Shown in pieces: positions 34,245-42,700 of a stretch of DNA of 64,000 nucleotides. Under the pieces are notes generated by a model. The model made no database searches, was not told the origin of the DNA, and saw nothing but the letters and a program-made list of their open reading frames with translations. Source of the DNA: Denitrobaculum sp965225735. Its GTDB lineage: Bacteria; Pseudomonadota; Alphaproteobacteria; Kiloniellales; Kiloniellaceae. The stretch lies in the NCBI GenBank assembly GCA_965225735.1, contig CBDDBN010000001.1, positions 78,097-142,096 on the forward strand, given 5' to 3'. Position 1 is the stretch's first letter. Each line of letters opens with the position of its first letter. The position numbers were made by a program, and so were the translations under genes.

Positions 34245-34274
34245 TTGACAGGCCGAATTAAATCAACATATTTC
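34245..34274 (+). promoter_or_regulatory. Promoter of the tRNA-Tyr - tRNA-Gly - tuf unit
   Basis: A consensus -35 TTGACA (34245-34250) followed by an AT-rich -10 region (CATATTTC, 34267-34274; TATTTC at spacing 18). The start would be about 25 bases before tRNA-Tyr. Confidence 0.65.
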
Positions 34275-34306
34275 GCATCTTCGTTGCGCCGTCGAGCGGG
34301 ATCCTG

Positions 34307-34391
34307 GGAGGGGTGCCCGAGTGGCTAAAGGGGACGGGCTGTAAACCCGTTGGCTATGCCTACGTTGGTTCGAATCCAACCCCCTCCACCA
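34307..34391 (+). tRNA. tRNA-Tyr(GUA)
   Basis: 85 bases with encoded CCA. GGAGGGG/CCCCTCC acceptor stem, anticodon loop CTGTAAA (GTA), and the long variable arm expected of a class II tRNA. It leads the tuf unit, as in E. coli tufB, where tRNA-Tyr and tRNA-Gly precede tuf. Confidence 0.97.
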
Positions 34392-34485
34392 TGCTTGCCG
34401 CTTAAGGTGCTTTAGTCGAATGCCGGAATCGGGCCGTGAGCCTGCATTTTGGCGCGATTGAGGCCGCAGCGGGGCGAATGAGATT

Positions 34486-34559
34486 GCGGGTGTAGCTCAA
34501 TGGTAGAGCCCCAGCCTTCCAAGCTGGTTACGAGGGTTCGATTCCCTCCACCCGCTCCA
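34486..34559 (+). tRNA. tRNA-Gly(UCC)
   Basis: 74 bases with encoded CCA. GCGGGTG/CACCCGC acceptor stem, anticodon loop CTTCCAA (TCC). It lies 94 bases after tRNA-Tyr and 88 before tuf, so it is probably processed from the same transcript. Confidence 0.97.
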
Positions 34560-34647
34560 AAACCGGGAGTTCCGTGGGTCGAAGCGATCCGTGGACGTTT
34601 GGATATACTCTAATTAGGTGCGCTGACGCGGGCACGGGAACAGAAAG

Positions 34648-35838
34648 ATGGCAAAGGAAAAGTTTGAGCGTAATAAGCCGCACTGTAACGTCGGCACGAT
34701 TGGTCACGTTGACCATGGCAAGACGACGTTGACGGCAGCGATTACGAAGGTTTTGGCAGAGAGTGGCGGCGCTACTTTTTCTGCGTACGACCAGATTGAC
34801 AAGGCGCCTGAAGAGAAGGCCCGCGGTATCACGATTTCGACGGCTCACGTTGAGTATGAGACGGAGAACCGCCACTACGCGCACGTTGACTGTCCTGGTC
34901 ACGCTGACTATGTGAAGAACATGATCACGGGTGCGGCGCAGATGGACGGCGCTATCCTGGTTGTTTCGGCCGCGGACGGCCCGATGCCTCAGACGCGCGA
35001 GCACATCCTTCTGGCGCGCCAGGTCGGCGTTCCTGCCATCGTTGTGTTCATGAACAAGGTCGACCAGGTCGACGACGAAGAGCTTCTTGAGCTTGTTGAG
35101 CTTGAGATCCGCGAGCTTCTGTCTTCCTACGACTTCCCTGGCGACGATATTCCGATCGTTAAGGGTTCTGCTCTTGCTGCTCTTGAGGACAGCGACGCGA
35201 CCATTGGCCGTGACGCGATCCTCGAGCTGATGCGCGAAGTCGATGCCTACATCCCGCAGCCTGATCGTCCGAAGGACCGTGCGTTCCTGATGCCGATCGA
35301 AGACGTTTTCTCGATTTCGGGCCGTGGTACGGTTGTTACGGGTCGTGTTGAGAGCGGTATCGTCAAGGTTGGCGACGAGATCGAGATTGTCGGTCTTAAG
35401 GAGACGAAGAAGACGACCTGCACGGGCGTTGAGATGTTCCGCAAGCTGCTTGATTCGGGCGAGGCTGGCGACAACATCGGTGCTCTGCTGCGTGGTGTCG
35501 GCCGTGAAGACGTTGAGCGTGGCCAGGTTCTTGCGAAGCCGGGTTCGATCACGCCGCACACGAACTTCAAGGCTGAGGCTTACATCCTCACGAAGGAAGA
35601 GGGTGGCCGTCACACGCCGTTCTTTACGAACTATCGTCCTCAGTTTTACTTCCGTACGACGGACGTCACGGGTGTTGTGACGCTTCCTGAGGGCACGGAG
35701 ATGGTTATGCCTGGCGACAACATTGCGATGGAAGTGGAGCTGATCGCTCCGATCGCGATGGACGAAGGCCTGCGCTTTGCGATCCGCGAAGGCGGCCGTA
35801 CCGTCGGGGCTGGCGTCGTCGCTGGAATCATTAAGTAA
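34648..35838 (+). CDS. tuf: Elongation factor Tu, copy 1
   Basis: A 396-residue GTPase that delivers aminoacyl-tRNA to the ribosome. G1 GHVDHGKT (19-26), G3 DCPGH (81-85) and G4 NKVD (136-139) are intact. It differs from copy 2 at 51,558 by about a dozen bases and one residue (Asn74 here, Gly74 there). Flanking sequences are unrelated, which points to gene conversion. Codon use is striking: threonine is nearly always ACG, leucine often CTT and proline CCT, unlike fusA or rpoB. It follows two tRNA genes. Confidence 0.98.
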   Translation: MAKEKFERNKPHCNVGTIGHVDHGKTTLTAAITKVLAESGGATFSAYDQIDKAPEEKARGITISTAHVEYETENRHYAHVDCPGHADYVKNMITGAAQMDGAILVVSAADGPMPQTREHILLARQVGVPAIVVFMNKVDQVDDEELLELVELEIRELLSSYDFPGDDIPIVKGSALAALEDSDATIGRDAILELMREVDAYIPQPDRPKDRAFLMPIEDVFSISGRGTVVTGRVESGIVKVGDEIEIVGLKETKKTTCTGVEMFRKLLDSGEAGDNIGALLRGVGREDVERGQVLAKPGSITPHTNFKAEAYILTKEEGGRHTPFFTNYRPQFYFRTTDVTGVVTLPEGTEMVMPGDNIAMEVELIAPIAMDEGLRFAIREGGRTVGAGVVAGIIK

Positions 35839-35898
35839 AGCCTGGACCATTCAGGGCGCGCCTTCCGAAAGAAGGCTGCGTCCCTGGATCAGCTCCAC

Positions 35899-35938
35899 AG
35901 CCGCGTGCGGTTTAGACCGCAGGCGGCTCTGGCGTTTT
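35899..35938 (+). terminator. Terminator-like hairpin after tuf copy 1
   Basis: Stem AGCCGC...GCGGCT with inner TGCGGT/ACCGCA and TTAG loop (35899-35928), followed by CTGGCGTTTT. The U-run is short and offset, so termination may be partial. Confidence 0.6.
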
Positions 35939-36011
35939 ACAAGGACCGGCCTTATGTATGGGGTCGGAAAAGTCAAAACCCGCAGTTTTATAACGGTTTT
36001 GACGAGTCGCT

Positions 36012-36087
<76 letters not shown>

Positions 36088-36093
36088 CTTTAA

Positions 36094-36139
36094 GGTCCGG
36101 CTGTTCGGCCGGTACCAGCGTCGCAGTGGTTGCTGCGAC
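36094..36139 (+). other. Tandem hairpins between tRNA-Trp and secE
   Basis: GGTCCGG/CCGGTACC (36094-36116) is followed by a perfect GTCGCAG/CTGCGAC stem with 6-base loop (36120-36139). No U-tract follows, so these may protect or process the RNA between the tRNA and the secE message. Confidence 0.4.
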
Positions 36140-36203
36140 TATGTGATTTTGAAGCTTTTGCTGTCTTAAGCAGGAGCGCTGTGAAAAAGGACGAAGGCGG
36201 AGA

Positions 36204-36401
36204 ATGGCCAAGACCAGTCCGGGTCAATTCATTCGGGAAGTGCGGCAGGAGACCTCTAAGGTAACCTGGCCGACGCGCAAAGAAACCATGGTTTCCACCG
36301 TTATGGTGTTCATCATGGTGTTTCTTGCTGCGTTGTTCTTCTTTCTCATTGACCAGGTCCTGAGCTGGGGCGTTGGTGAGATTCTCGGCCTGGGGGGTTA
36401 A
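36204..36401 (+). CDS. secE: Preprotein translocase subunit SecE
   Basis: A 65-residue single-helix SecE, the short form. The amphipathic N-terminal segment (FIREVRQETSKVTWPTRKE) is followed by one transmembrane helix (about 30-52). It stabilises SecY, which is encoded at the other end of the window. GGCGGAGA precedes the ATG. nusG follows after 3 bases, the usual pair. Confidence 0.95.
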   Translation: MAKTSPGQFIREVRQETSKVTWPTRKETMVSTVMVFIMVFLAALFFFLIDQVLSWGVGEILGLGG

Positions 36402-36404
36402 GCC

Positions 36405-36935
36405 ATGGCGATGCGATGGTATGTCCTGCACGTCTATTCGGGCTTTGAGAAAAAAGTTGCCGAATCGATCCAGGATCAGGCGGTTCAGAAGGGAATGGAG
36501 GAGTTCTTCGAAGAGGTTCTCGTTCCCACGGAAGAGGTTGTGGAAATGCGCCGAGGCCAGAAGGTCAATTCCGAGCGCAAGTTCTTCCCTGGCTACGTTC
36601 TGATCAAGATGGATCTGACTGACGAATCCTGGCACCTGGTGAAGAATACGCCGAAGGTGACGGGTTTCCTCGGAAACAAAGGGCGTCCGCTGCCGATTTC
36701 TCAGAAAGAGGCCGAGCGGATCCAGACCCAGGTTCAGGAAGGCGTCGAGCGGCCGAAGCCCTCGATCACTTTCGAAATCGGAGAGACGGTGCGCGTCAGC
36801 GACGGGCCCTTCACTTCGTTTAACGGCCTGGTGGAAGAAGTCGATGAGGAGCGTGCCCGCCTTAAAGTGGCGGTTTCCATCTTTGGCCGTTCGACCCCTG
36901 TGGAGTTGGAATACGCCCAGGTCGAGAAGCAGTAG
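36405..36935 (+). CDS. nusG: Transcription termination/antitermination protein NusG
   Basis: 176 residues: the NGN domain (about 1-115, MRWYVLHVYSGFEKKVAESI), which binds the RNA polymerase clamp, and a KOW domain (about 125-176, FEIGETVRVSDGPFTSFNGLVEEVD). The KOW domain contacts Rho or ribosomal S10. A hairpin 15 bases after the stop probably separates it from rplK. Confidence 0.97.
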   Translation: MAMRWYVLHVYSGFEKKVAESIQDQAVQKGMEEFFEEVLVPTEEVVEMRRGQKVNSERKFFPGYVLIKMDLTDESWHLVKNTPKVTGFLGNKGRPLPISQKEAERIQTQVQEGVERPKPSITFEIGETVRVSDGPFTSFNGLVEEVDEERARLKVAVSIFGRSTPVELEYAQVEKQ

Positions 36936-36950
36936 GCCGTAGTGAGTTTT

Positions 36951-36978
36951 CCGTCCGGAACAGCCGGACGGTTTAAAA
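36951..36978 (+). terminator. Hairpin terminator after nusG
   Basis: CCGTCCGG (36951-36958), loop AACAG, CCGGACGG (36964-36971), followed by TTTAAAA. A perfect 8-bp stem with a weak U-tract; read-through into rplK is likely. Confidence 0.65.
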
Positions 36979-37035
36979 GTGCGGGAGGTTGGCCATAACC
37001 GGACCGCGCGACCCAAGAACCGAAAGGGTTAATTG

Positions 37036-37464
37036 ATGGCAAAAAAGATCGCAGGCTATATCAAGCTTGAGATTCCGGCTGGTCAGGCGAATCCCTCGCC
37101 GCCCGTCGGACCCGCGTTGGGTCAACGCGGTTTGAACATTATGGAATTCTGTAAGGCTTTTAATGCAGCCACGCAGAGCATGGATCAGGGCACGCCGACA
37201 CCGGTGATCATCACCGCTTATTCGGACCGGTCTTTTTCCTTCGAAACCAAAACGCCGCCGGCGAGCTACTACCTGAAGAAGGCCGCTGGCCTGCAGAAGG
37301 GTGGCTCTACACCGAGTAAGGCCGTTGCGGGCAGCGTGACCATGGACCAGGTCCGTGAAATTGCGCAGGCCAAGATGGTCGATCTGAACGCCAACGATAT
37401 CGATGCTGCTGCCAAGATCATCATGGGTTCGGCACGCTCGATGGGTCTCGAGGTGAAGGGGTAA
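37036..37464 (+). CDS. rplK: 50S ribosomal protein L11
   Basis: 142 residues. The proline-rich N-terminal domain (IPAGQANPSPPVGPALGQRGLNIMEFCKAFN) binds release factors and thiopeptides, and the C-terminal domain binds the 23S rRNA GTPase centre. The ATG at 37036 is preferred over an adjacent TTG. It is followed by rplA after 4 bases. Confidence 0.98.
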   Translation: MAKKIAGYIKLEIPAGQANPSPPVGPALGQRGLNIMEFCKAFNAATQSMDQGTPTPVIITAYSDRSFSFETKTPPASYYLKKAAGLQKGGSTPSKAVAGSVTMDQVREIAQAKMVDLNANDIDAAAKIIMGSARSMGLEVKG

Positions 37465-37468
37465 GGCC

Positions 37469-38173
37469 ATGGCTGTGAATAAAGGCAAGCGGCTGTCCAA
37501 GTCGTACGAAGGGATTGATCGCAACGCGAACTATGCCCTTCCCGAGGCAGTAAGCCTGGTTAAGGGCGGCACCAGTGCGAAGTTCGATGAGACTATCGAG
37601 ATCGCGATGAACCTGGGTGTCGATCCGCGTCACGCCGATCAGAACGTGCGCGGCGTTGTCTCTTTGCCGCACGGCACCGGTAAGACGGTCCGCGTGGCGG
37701 TCTTTGCGAAAGATGCGAAGGCAGATGAGGCTCGCGAAGCCGGCGCCGACATCGTTGGCGCGGATGATCTGGCGGCAGAAATCCAGTCCGGCAAGTTCGA
37801 TTTCGATCGTGTCATTGCAACGCCGGATATGATGGCCGTTGTCGGCCGGCTCGGTAAGATCCTCGGCCCGCGCGGCCTGATGCCGAACCCCAAGCTGGGT
37901 ACGGTGACGCCGGATGTTGCGGGCGCGATCAAGGCCGTCAAGGGCGGTCAGGTGGAATTCCGGGTCGAAAAGGCCGGGATCGTTCACGCCGGTGTGGGTA
38001 AGGCAAGCTTTGGTGAAGAGGCGCTGGTCGAAAACGTCCGGGCCTTTGTCGAAGCAATCCAGAAGGCCAAGCCGAGTGGCGCGAAGGGCACTTACGTGAA
38101 GCGTGTTGCCCTGTCGTCGACCATGGGCCCTGGTGTGAAGGTAGAAGTTTCCAGCCTGTCGGCCTCGGCGTAA
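37469..38173 (+). CDS. rplA: 50S ribosomal protein L1
   Basis: 234 residues, the two-domain L1 of the ribosome stalk on the E-site side. It contains VVSLPHGTGKTVRVAVF, GRLGKILGPRGLMPNPKLGTVT and KGTYVKRVALSSTMGPGVKV. In E. coli, L1 represses rplKA translation by binding the mRNA. It is followed by the long rplJ leader. Confidence 0.98.
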   Translation: MAVNKGKRLSKSYEGIDRNANYALPEAVSLVKGGTSAKFDETIEIAMNLGVDPRHADQNVRGVVSLPHGTGKTVRVAVFAKDAKADEAREAGADIVGADDLAAEIQSGKFDFDRVIATPDMMAVVGRLGKILGPRGLMPNPKLGTVTPDVAGAIKAVKGGQVEFRVEKAGIVHAGVGKASFGEEALVENVRAFVEAIQKAKPSGAKGTYVKRVALSSTMGPGVKVEVSSLSASA

Positions 38174-38499
38174 GCCGGGCCTTAAGGCTAAGAGTTTCGG
38201 TCTGGTTCGAGAGGACTAGGCCGATAAACGGAGCGGCGGAGCGATCCGCCGGTCCAACCTGTCCGAGACTGTAGGTGCCCTAAAGGGTTTCCCATCGCGA
38301 GGGAAGCGTTGAGGGGTCTAAGCCGCAAGGGCCTGCATAGACGGGAAGCGAGTTTGACTGGTTCTCAGCTGAGAACCGATCGGGCTTGAACTTCCAGGAC
38401 AGGCGAACCGGATTTCCGGGAGCTGTTCCGGGAATCCTCGTGCAAACCGGCCGATGGCCGCCGCGTTGCGGGCATCGGTTAAAAAGAGCGGAGCGATCC
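38174..38499 (+). promoter_or_regulatory. rplJ leader region
   Basis: 326 bases between rplA and rplJ without a gene. It contains a GGAGCGGCGGAGCG...CGAGACTGTAGGTGCCC block of the kind bound by L10-L12 complexes, and a perfect GGTTCTC-AGCT-GAGAACC hairpin (38360-38377). It ends in a GGAGCG ribosome binding site for rplJ. By analogy with other bacteria it is the L10 autoregulatory leader. A local promoter is possible but not obvious. Confidence 0.65.
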
Positions 38500-39018
38500 G
38501 TGGACCGATCACAGAAAGCAGAGTTGGTCTCGGCTCTCAATCAGACGTTCGAAAACGCGGCCCTCGTCGTGGTGACCCAGCAATCCGGGCTCACTGTGTC
38601 AGAGGTTTCGGGTCTTCGTACCCAGATGAGAGAAGCCGGTGCCAGCTACAAGGTGACTAAGAATCGGCTCACGCGTCTTGCGCTTGAGGGCACGAAGTAC
38701 AAGGCGCTTGAGTCAATGTTTACGGGACCGACCGCGATTGCGACGTCGGAAGACCCCGTGGCGGCGGCTAAGGTCTGCGTCGAGTTCGCCAAGAAGAACG
38801 AGAAGCTGACCATCATCGGCGGTGCAATGGGTGACACGGTTCTTGATCCTGCCGGGATCAATGCCCTTGCCAAATTGCCCTCGCTCGATGAACTGCGCGG
38901 AAAACTTATTGGCGTCCTGCAGGCGCCGGCAACCAAGGTTGCTGGTGTTGTACAGGCCCCGGCCGGCAAGCTGGCCCGGGTGTTCAGCGCCTACGGCTCT
39001 CAAGGTGAGGCGGCGTAA
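38500..39018 (+). CDS. rplJ: 50S ribosomal protein L10
   Basis: 172 residues starting at GTG 38500 (VDRSQKAELVSALNQTFENAALVVV), with GGAGC 6 bases upstream; the longer open frame from 38386 is leader sequence. L10 anchors the L7/L12 dimers of the stalk. The C-terminal helix (APAGKLARVFSAYGSQGEA) is the L12-binding part. Confidence 0.96.
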   Translation: MDRSQKAELVSALNQTFENAALVVVTQQSGLTVSEVSGLRTQMREAGASYKVTKNRLTRLALEGTKYKALESMFTGPTAIATSEDPVAAAKVCVEFAKKNEKLTIIGGAMGDTVLDPAGINALAKLPSLDELRGKLIGVLQAPATKVAGVVQAPAGKLARVFSAYGSQGEAA

Positions 39019-39057
39019 GCCTCTCGAGGAAATAAAGTTCAAGCCTAGGAGATTAAA

Positions 39058-39435
39058 ATGGCTGATCTGGACAAATTGGTTGAAGAGCTCTCGAAGCTCA
39101 CTGTTATCGAAGCGGCTGAGCTCGCTTCCAAGTTGGAAGAGTCCTGGGGCGTTTCTGCCGCTGCGCCGGTTGCTGTTGCTGCCGTTGCTGCTGGTGGCGA
39201 TGCCGGCGGTGCTGCTGAAGAGCAGACCGAGTTCGACGTTGTTCTTGCCGCTGCTGGCGAAAAGAAGATCAACGTGATTAAGGAAGTTCGTGCGATCACC
39301 GGTCTTGGCCTCAAAGAAGCCAAGGAGCTGGTTGAGTCCGCACCGAAGCCTGTTAAGGAAGGTGCCAGCAAGGAAGAAGCCGAAGAGCTTAAGAAGAAGC
39401 TCGAGGATGTTGGCGCGACGGTCGAGCTCAAGTAA
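39058..39435 (+). CDS. rplL: 50S ribosomal protein L7/L12
   Basis: 125 residues. The N-terminal dimerisation domain (LDKLVEELSKLTVIEAAELASKLEE), the alanine-rich hinge (about 35-55), and the C-terminal factor-binding domain (EKKINVIKEVRAITGLGLKEAKELVESAPKPVKEG) are all present. AGGAGATTAAA precedes the ATG. Confidence 0.98.
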   Translation: MADLDKLVEELSKLTVIEAAELASKLEESWGVSAAAPVAVAAVAAGGDAGGAAEEQTEFDVVLAAAGEKKINVIKEVRAITGLGLKEAKELVESAPKPVKEGASKEEAEELKKKLEDVGATVELK

Positions 39436-39462
39436 TCCGAGCCGACTGTACGTTACGCAAGG

Positions 39463-39504
39463 TCCGGCCGGCGTGCGTGGTGAGCCACGTACGCCGTGTC
39501 GGCC
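39463..39504 (+). terminator. Attenuator-like hairpin after rplL
   Basis: GGCGTGCGTGG pairs with CCACGTACGCC across a TGAG loop region, extended by GGCC/GGCC after a GTGT bulge. The following TTCTGCGTATTTTGATTT is U-rich but not a strict U-tract, consistent with partial termination. Confidence 0.6.
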
Positions 39505-39643
39505 TTCTGCGTATTTTGATTTAGGTCCGCGATTTGCGGGCCGGCCGGGTGGAAACTGAGGCCTAAAACCAGCTTCCCGGTGCGGATCTGATGTCGCTGG
39601 CGATTGCCCAGATGCCCAAGGGACTGCATTGAAAACAATAGGT

Positions 39644-39695
39644 TAGTGTCTTGAGTCTTAAATTCGAAGGCGCGAAGTTAAGACTCAAGACACTA
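39644..39695 (+). other. 18-bp perfect hairpin, likely RNase III site
   Basis: Arms 39644-39661 and 39678-39695 (outer end TAGTGTCTTGAG, partner CTCAAGACACTA) are fully complementary. In the 16-base loop TTCG (39663-39666) pairs with CGAA (39673-39676), so the stem can reach about 22 bp with one mismatch. No U-tract follows. The length and AU/GC mix fit RNase III processing between rplL and rpoB. Confidence 0.75.
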
Positions 39696-39769
39696 CGACG
39701 GAACCAACGGGTTCTGTGTAAGACAAAGAATGTTGGCGTGTTTGCGCCAGAACCTGATGAAACGAGGAC

Positions 39770-42700
39770 ATGACAGACATGGCGAGATCGTTTACGGGCC
39801 GCAAACGTATTCGTAAGGATTTCGGACGCATTGCCGAAGTGAGTTCGATGCCGAACCTGATCGAGGTCCAGAAAACCTCTTACGATCAGTTTCTGCAGAT
39901 TGGCGTGCCGATGGCGGACCGTACGCAGACCGGTCTTCAGGAGGTTTTTGCGTCGGTTTTTCCGATCAAGGATTTTTCCGAGCGGGCAGAGCTTCAGTTC
40001 CTGCGCTACGAGCTGGAAGAGCCGAAGTATGACGTAGAGGAGTGCCAGCAGCGCGGCATCACCTTCGCCGCACCGCTGAAGGTCACCCTGCGTCTGGTTG
40101 TTTGGGATATCGACGAAGACACGGGTTCCCGGTCGATCCGCGACATCAAGGAACAGGACGTCTACATGGGCGACATGCCGCTCATGACTCGTCACGGTAC
40201 CTTCGTGATCAACGGCACTGAGCGCGTGATCGTCTCGCAGATGCACCGTAGCCCGGGCGTGTTCTTCGACCACGACCGCGGCAAGACGCATTCCTCCGGT
40301 AAGTATCTCTTCGCAGCACGGGTCATTCCCTACCGTGGTTCCTGGCTCGACTTCGAGTTCGATGCCAAGGACCTGGCCTATGTCCGTATCGACCGCCGTC
40401 GTAAGCTGCCGGCCTCGACGCTGTTGCTGGCGCTGGATTCGGACGCGACCGAAACGCTGCGCGAGGAGCGCACCGCAGCGGGTCTTGAGCTTGAGCCCCA
40501 CGAGGCGACTGGTCTGACGCCTGAAGATATTCTCAACTTCTTCTATGGCGCGGTTGCCTACAAACGTTCCAAAGACGGATGGCAGACGGCCTTCGATGCG
40601 GATCGCCTCAAAGGTTCCAAGCTGACCCGCGACCTGATCGACGCCAAAACGGGCGACGTGCTGGCTGAGGTCGGCACCAAGATGACGCCGCGTCTGGCCA
40701 AGAAGCTGATCGAAGGCGGTCTGGAGAACCAGTTCGTTCAGAGCGACGAACTGATCGGCAACTATGTCGCGCAGGATTACATCAACGAGGAAACCGGTGA
40801 GGTTCTTTGCGAGGCTGGTGATGAGCTGACCGAGACCCTTATCTCCGAGCTGGTCGAAGCCGGCACCAAAGAACTTTCGGTGCTTGCGATCGACCACGTC
40901 AATGTTGGCGCTTACATGCGCAATACCCTGGCGATCGACAAAAACACCTCTCGCGAAGAGGCGCTGATCGATATCTATCGCGTTATGCGTCCGGGTGAGC
41001 CGCCGACTCTCGAGACGGCGGAAGCCATGTTCAACGGCCTCTTCTTCGATGCAGAGCGCTACGATCTCTCGGCTGTCGGTCGTGTGAAGATGAATGCGCG
41101 CCTGGGCTTTGAGACCGATGATCAGGTTCGGACCCTGCGCAAGACAGACATCCTGGAGATCCTGAAGATCCTGATGGACCTGAAGGACGGTCGTGGTGAG
41201 ATCGACGACATCGACCACCTGGGCAACCGCCGCGTTCGTTCGGTCGGTGAGCTGATGGAGAATCAGTATCGGGTCGGTCTGCTGCGTATGGAGCGGGCGA
41301 TCAAGGAGCGTATGAGCTCGGTCGAAATCGATTCGGTCATGCCGCACGATCTGATCAACGCCAAGCCGGCCGCTGCTGCCGTACGTGAGTTCTTCGGCTC
41401 CTCGCAGCTCTCCCAGTTCATGGACCAGACCAACCCGCTCTCCGAGATCACCCACAAACGCCGGCTCTCGGCGCTTGGTCCGGGCGGTCTGACCCGTGAG
41501 CGTGCCGGCTTCGAGGTGCGTGACGTGCATCCGACCCACTACGGCCGGATCTGCCCGATTGAGACGCCTGAAGGCCCGAACATCGGTCTGATCAACTCGC
41601 TGGCCACCTATGCGCGCGTCAACAAGTACGGCTTTATCGAAAGCCCGTACCGGACCGTGAAGGACGGCAAGGTCACCGATGAGGTGCGCTATCTTTCCGC
41701 TATGGAAGAGGGCCGCTACACCGTTGCACAGGCTAACGCCGAACTGAACGCCGAAGGCGGTTTCGTCGACGACTTGGTTTCCTGCCGACGCAGCGGCGAC
41801 TACATCATGTCCCGCCACGAGGATATCGATCTGATCGACGTCTCGCCGAAACAGCTGGTTTCGGTCGCTGCGGCTTTGATTCCCTTCCTCGAGAACGATG
41901 ACGCCAACCGCGCGCTGATGGGTTCGAACATGCAGCGGCAGGCCGTGCCGCTGCTGAAATCGGAAGCGCCGCTGGTCGGGACCGGCATGGAATCGACCGT
42001 TGCCCGGGACTCCGGTGTCGCGATCTCCGCCCGACGCAGCGGTATCGTTGACCAGGTGGACGCGACCCGTATCGTCATTCGGGTCAGTGAGGAGACTTCG
42101 AGCGGTGAGCAGGCAGTCGATATCTACAACCTGTTGAAGTTCCAGCGTTCCAACCAGAACACCTGTATCACGCAGCGTCCGCTGGTGAAGATGGGCGACA
42201 CGGTTTCGCGCGGCGATATCATCGCCGATGGACCCTCGACCAACCTGGGCGAACTGGCGCTTGGCCGTAACGTGCTGGTCGCCTTCATGCCTTGGAATGG
42301 CTACAACTTCGAAGATTCGATCCTGATTTCCGAGCGCATTGTACGGGATGACGTTTTTACGTCGATCCACATCGAAGAGTTCGAGATCATGGCCCGGGAC
42401 ACCAAGCTGGGTCAGGAAGAAATCACCCGCGACATCCCCAATGTCGGTGAGGATGCCCTGCGCAACCTCGACGAGGCGGGTATGGTCTACATCGGGGCCG
42501 AGGTCCTGCCGGGTGATATCCTGGTCGGTAAGGTGACGCCGAAGGGCGAATCCCCCATGACCCCGGAAGAAAAGCTCCTGCGGGCGATCTTCGGCGAAAA
42601 GGCTTCGGATGTGCGCGACACTTCCCTGCGGGTGCCCCCGGGCGTTGGCGGTACCGTCGTCGAAGTGCGGGTCTTCTCCCGCCGCGGCGTCGACAAGGAC

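Larger units (their letters stand above)
39436..39769 (+). other. rplL-rpoB intercistronic region
   Basis: 334 bases without a gene, holding two strong RNA structures: an attenuator-like hairpin at 39463-39504 and an 18-bp perfect hairpin at 39644-39695. The same junction in E. coli holds an attenuator and an RNase III site that tune RNA polymerase synthesis relative to ribosomal proteins. Confidence 0.65.
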
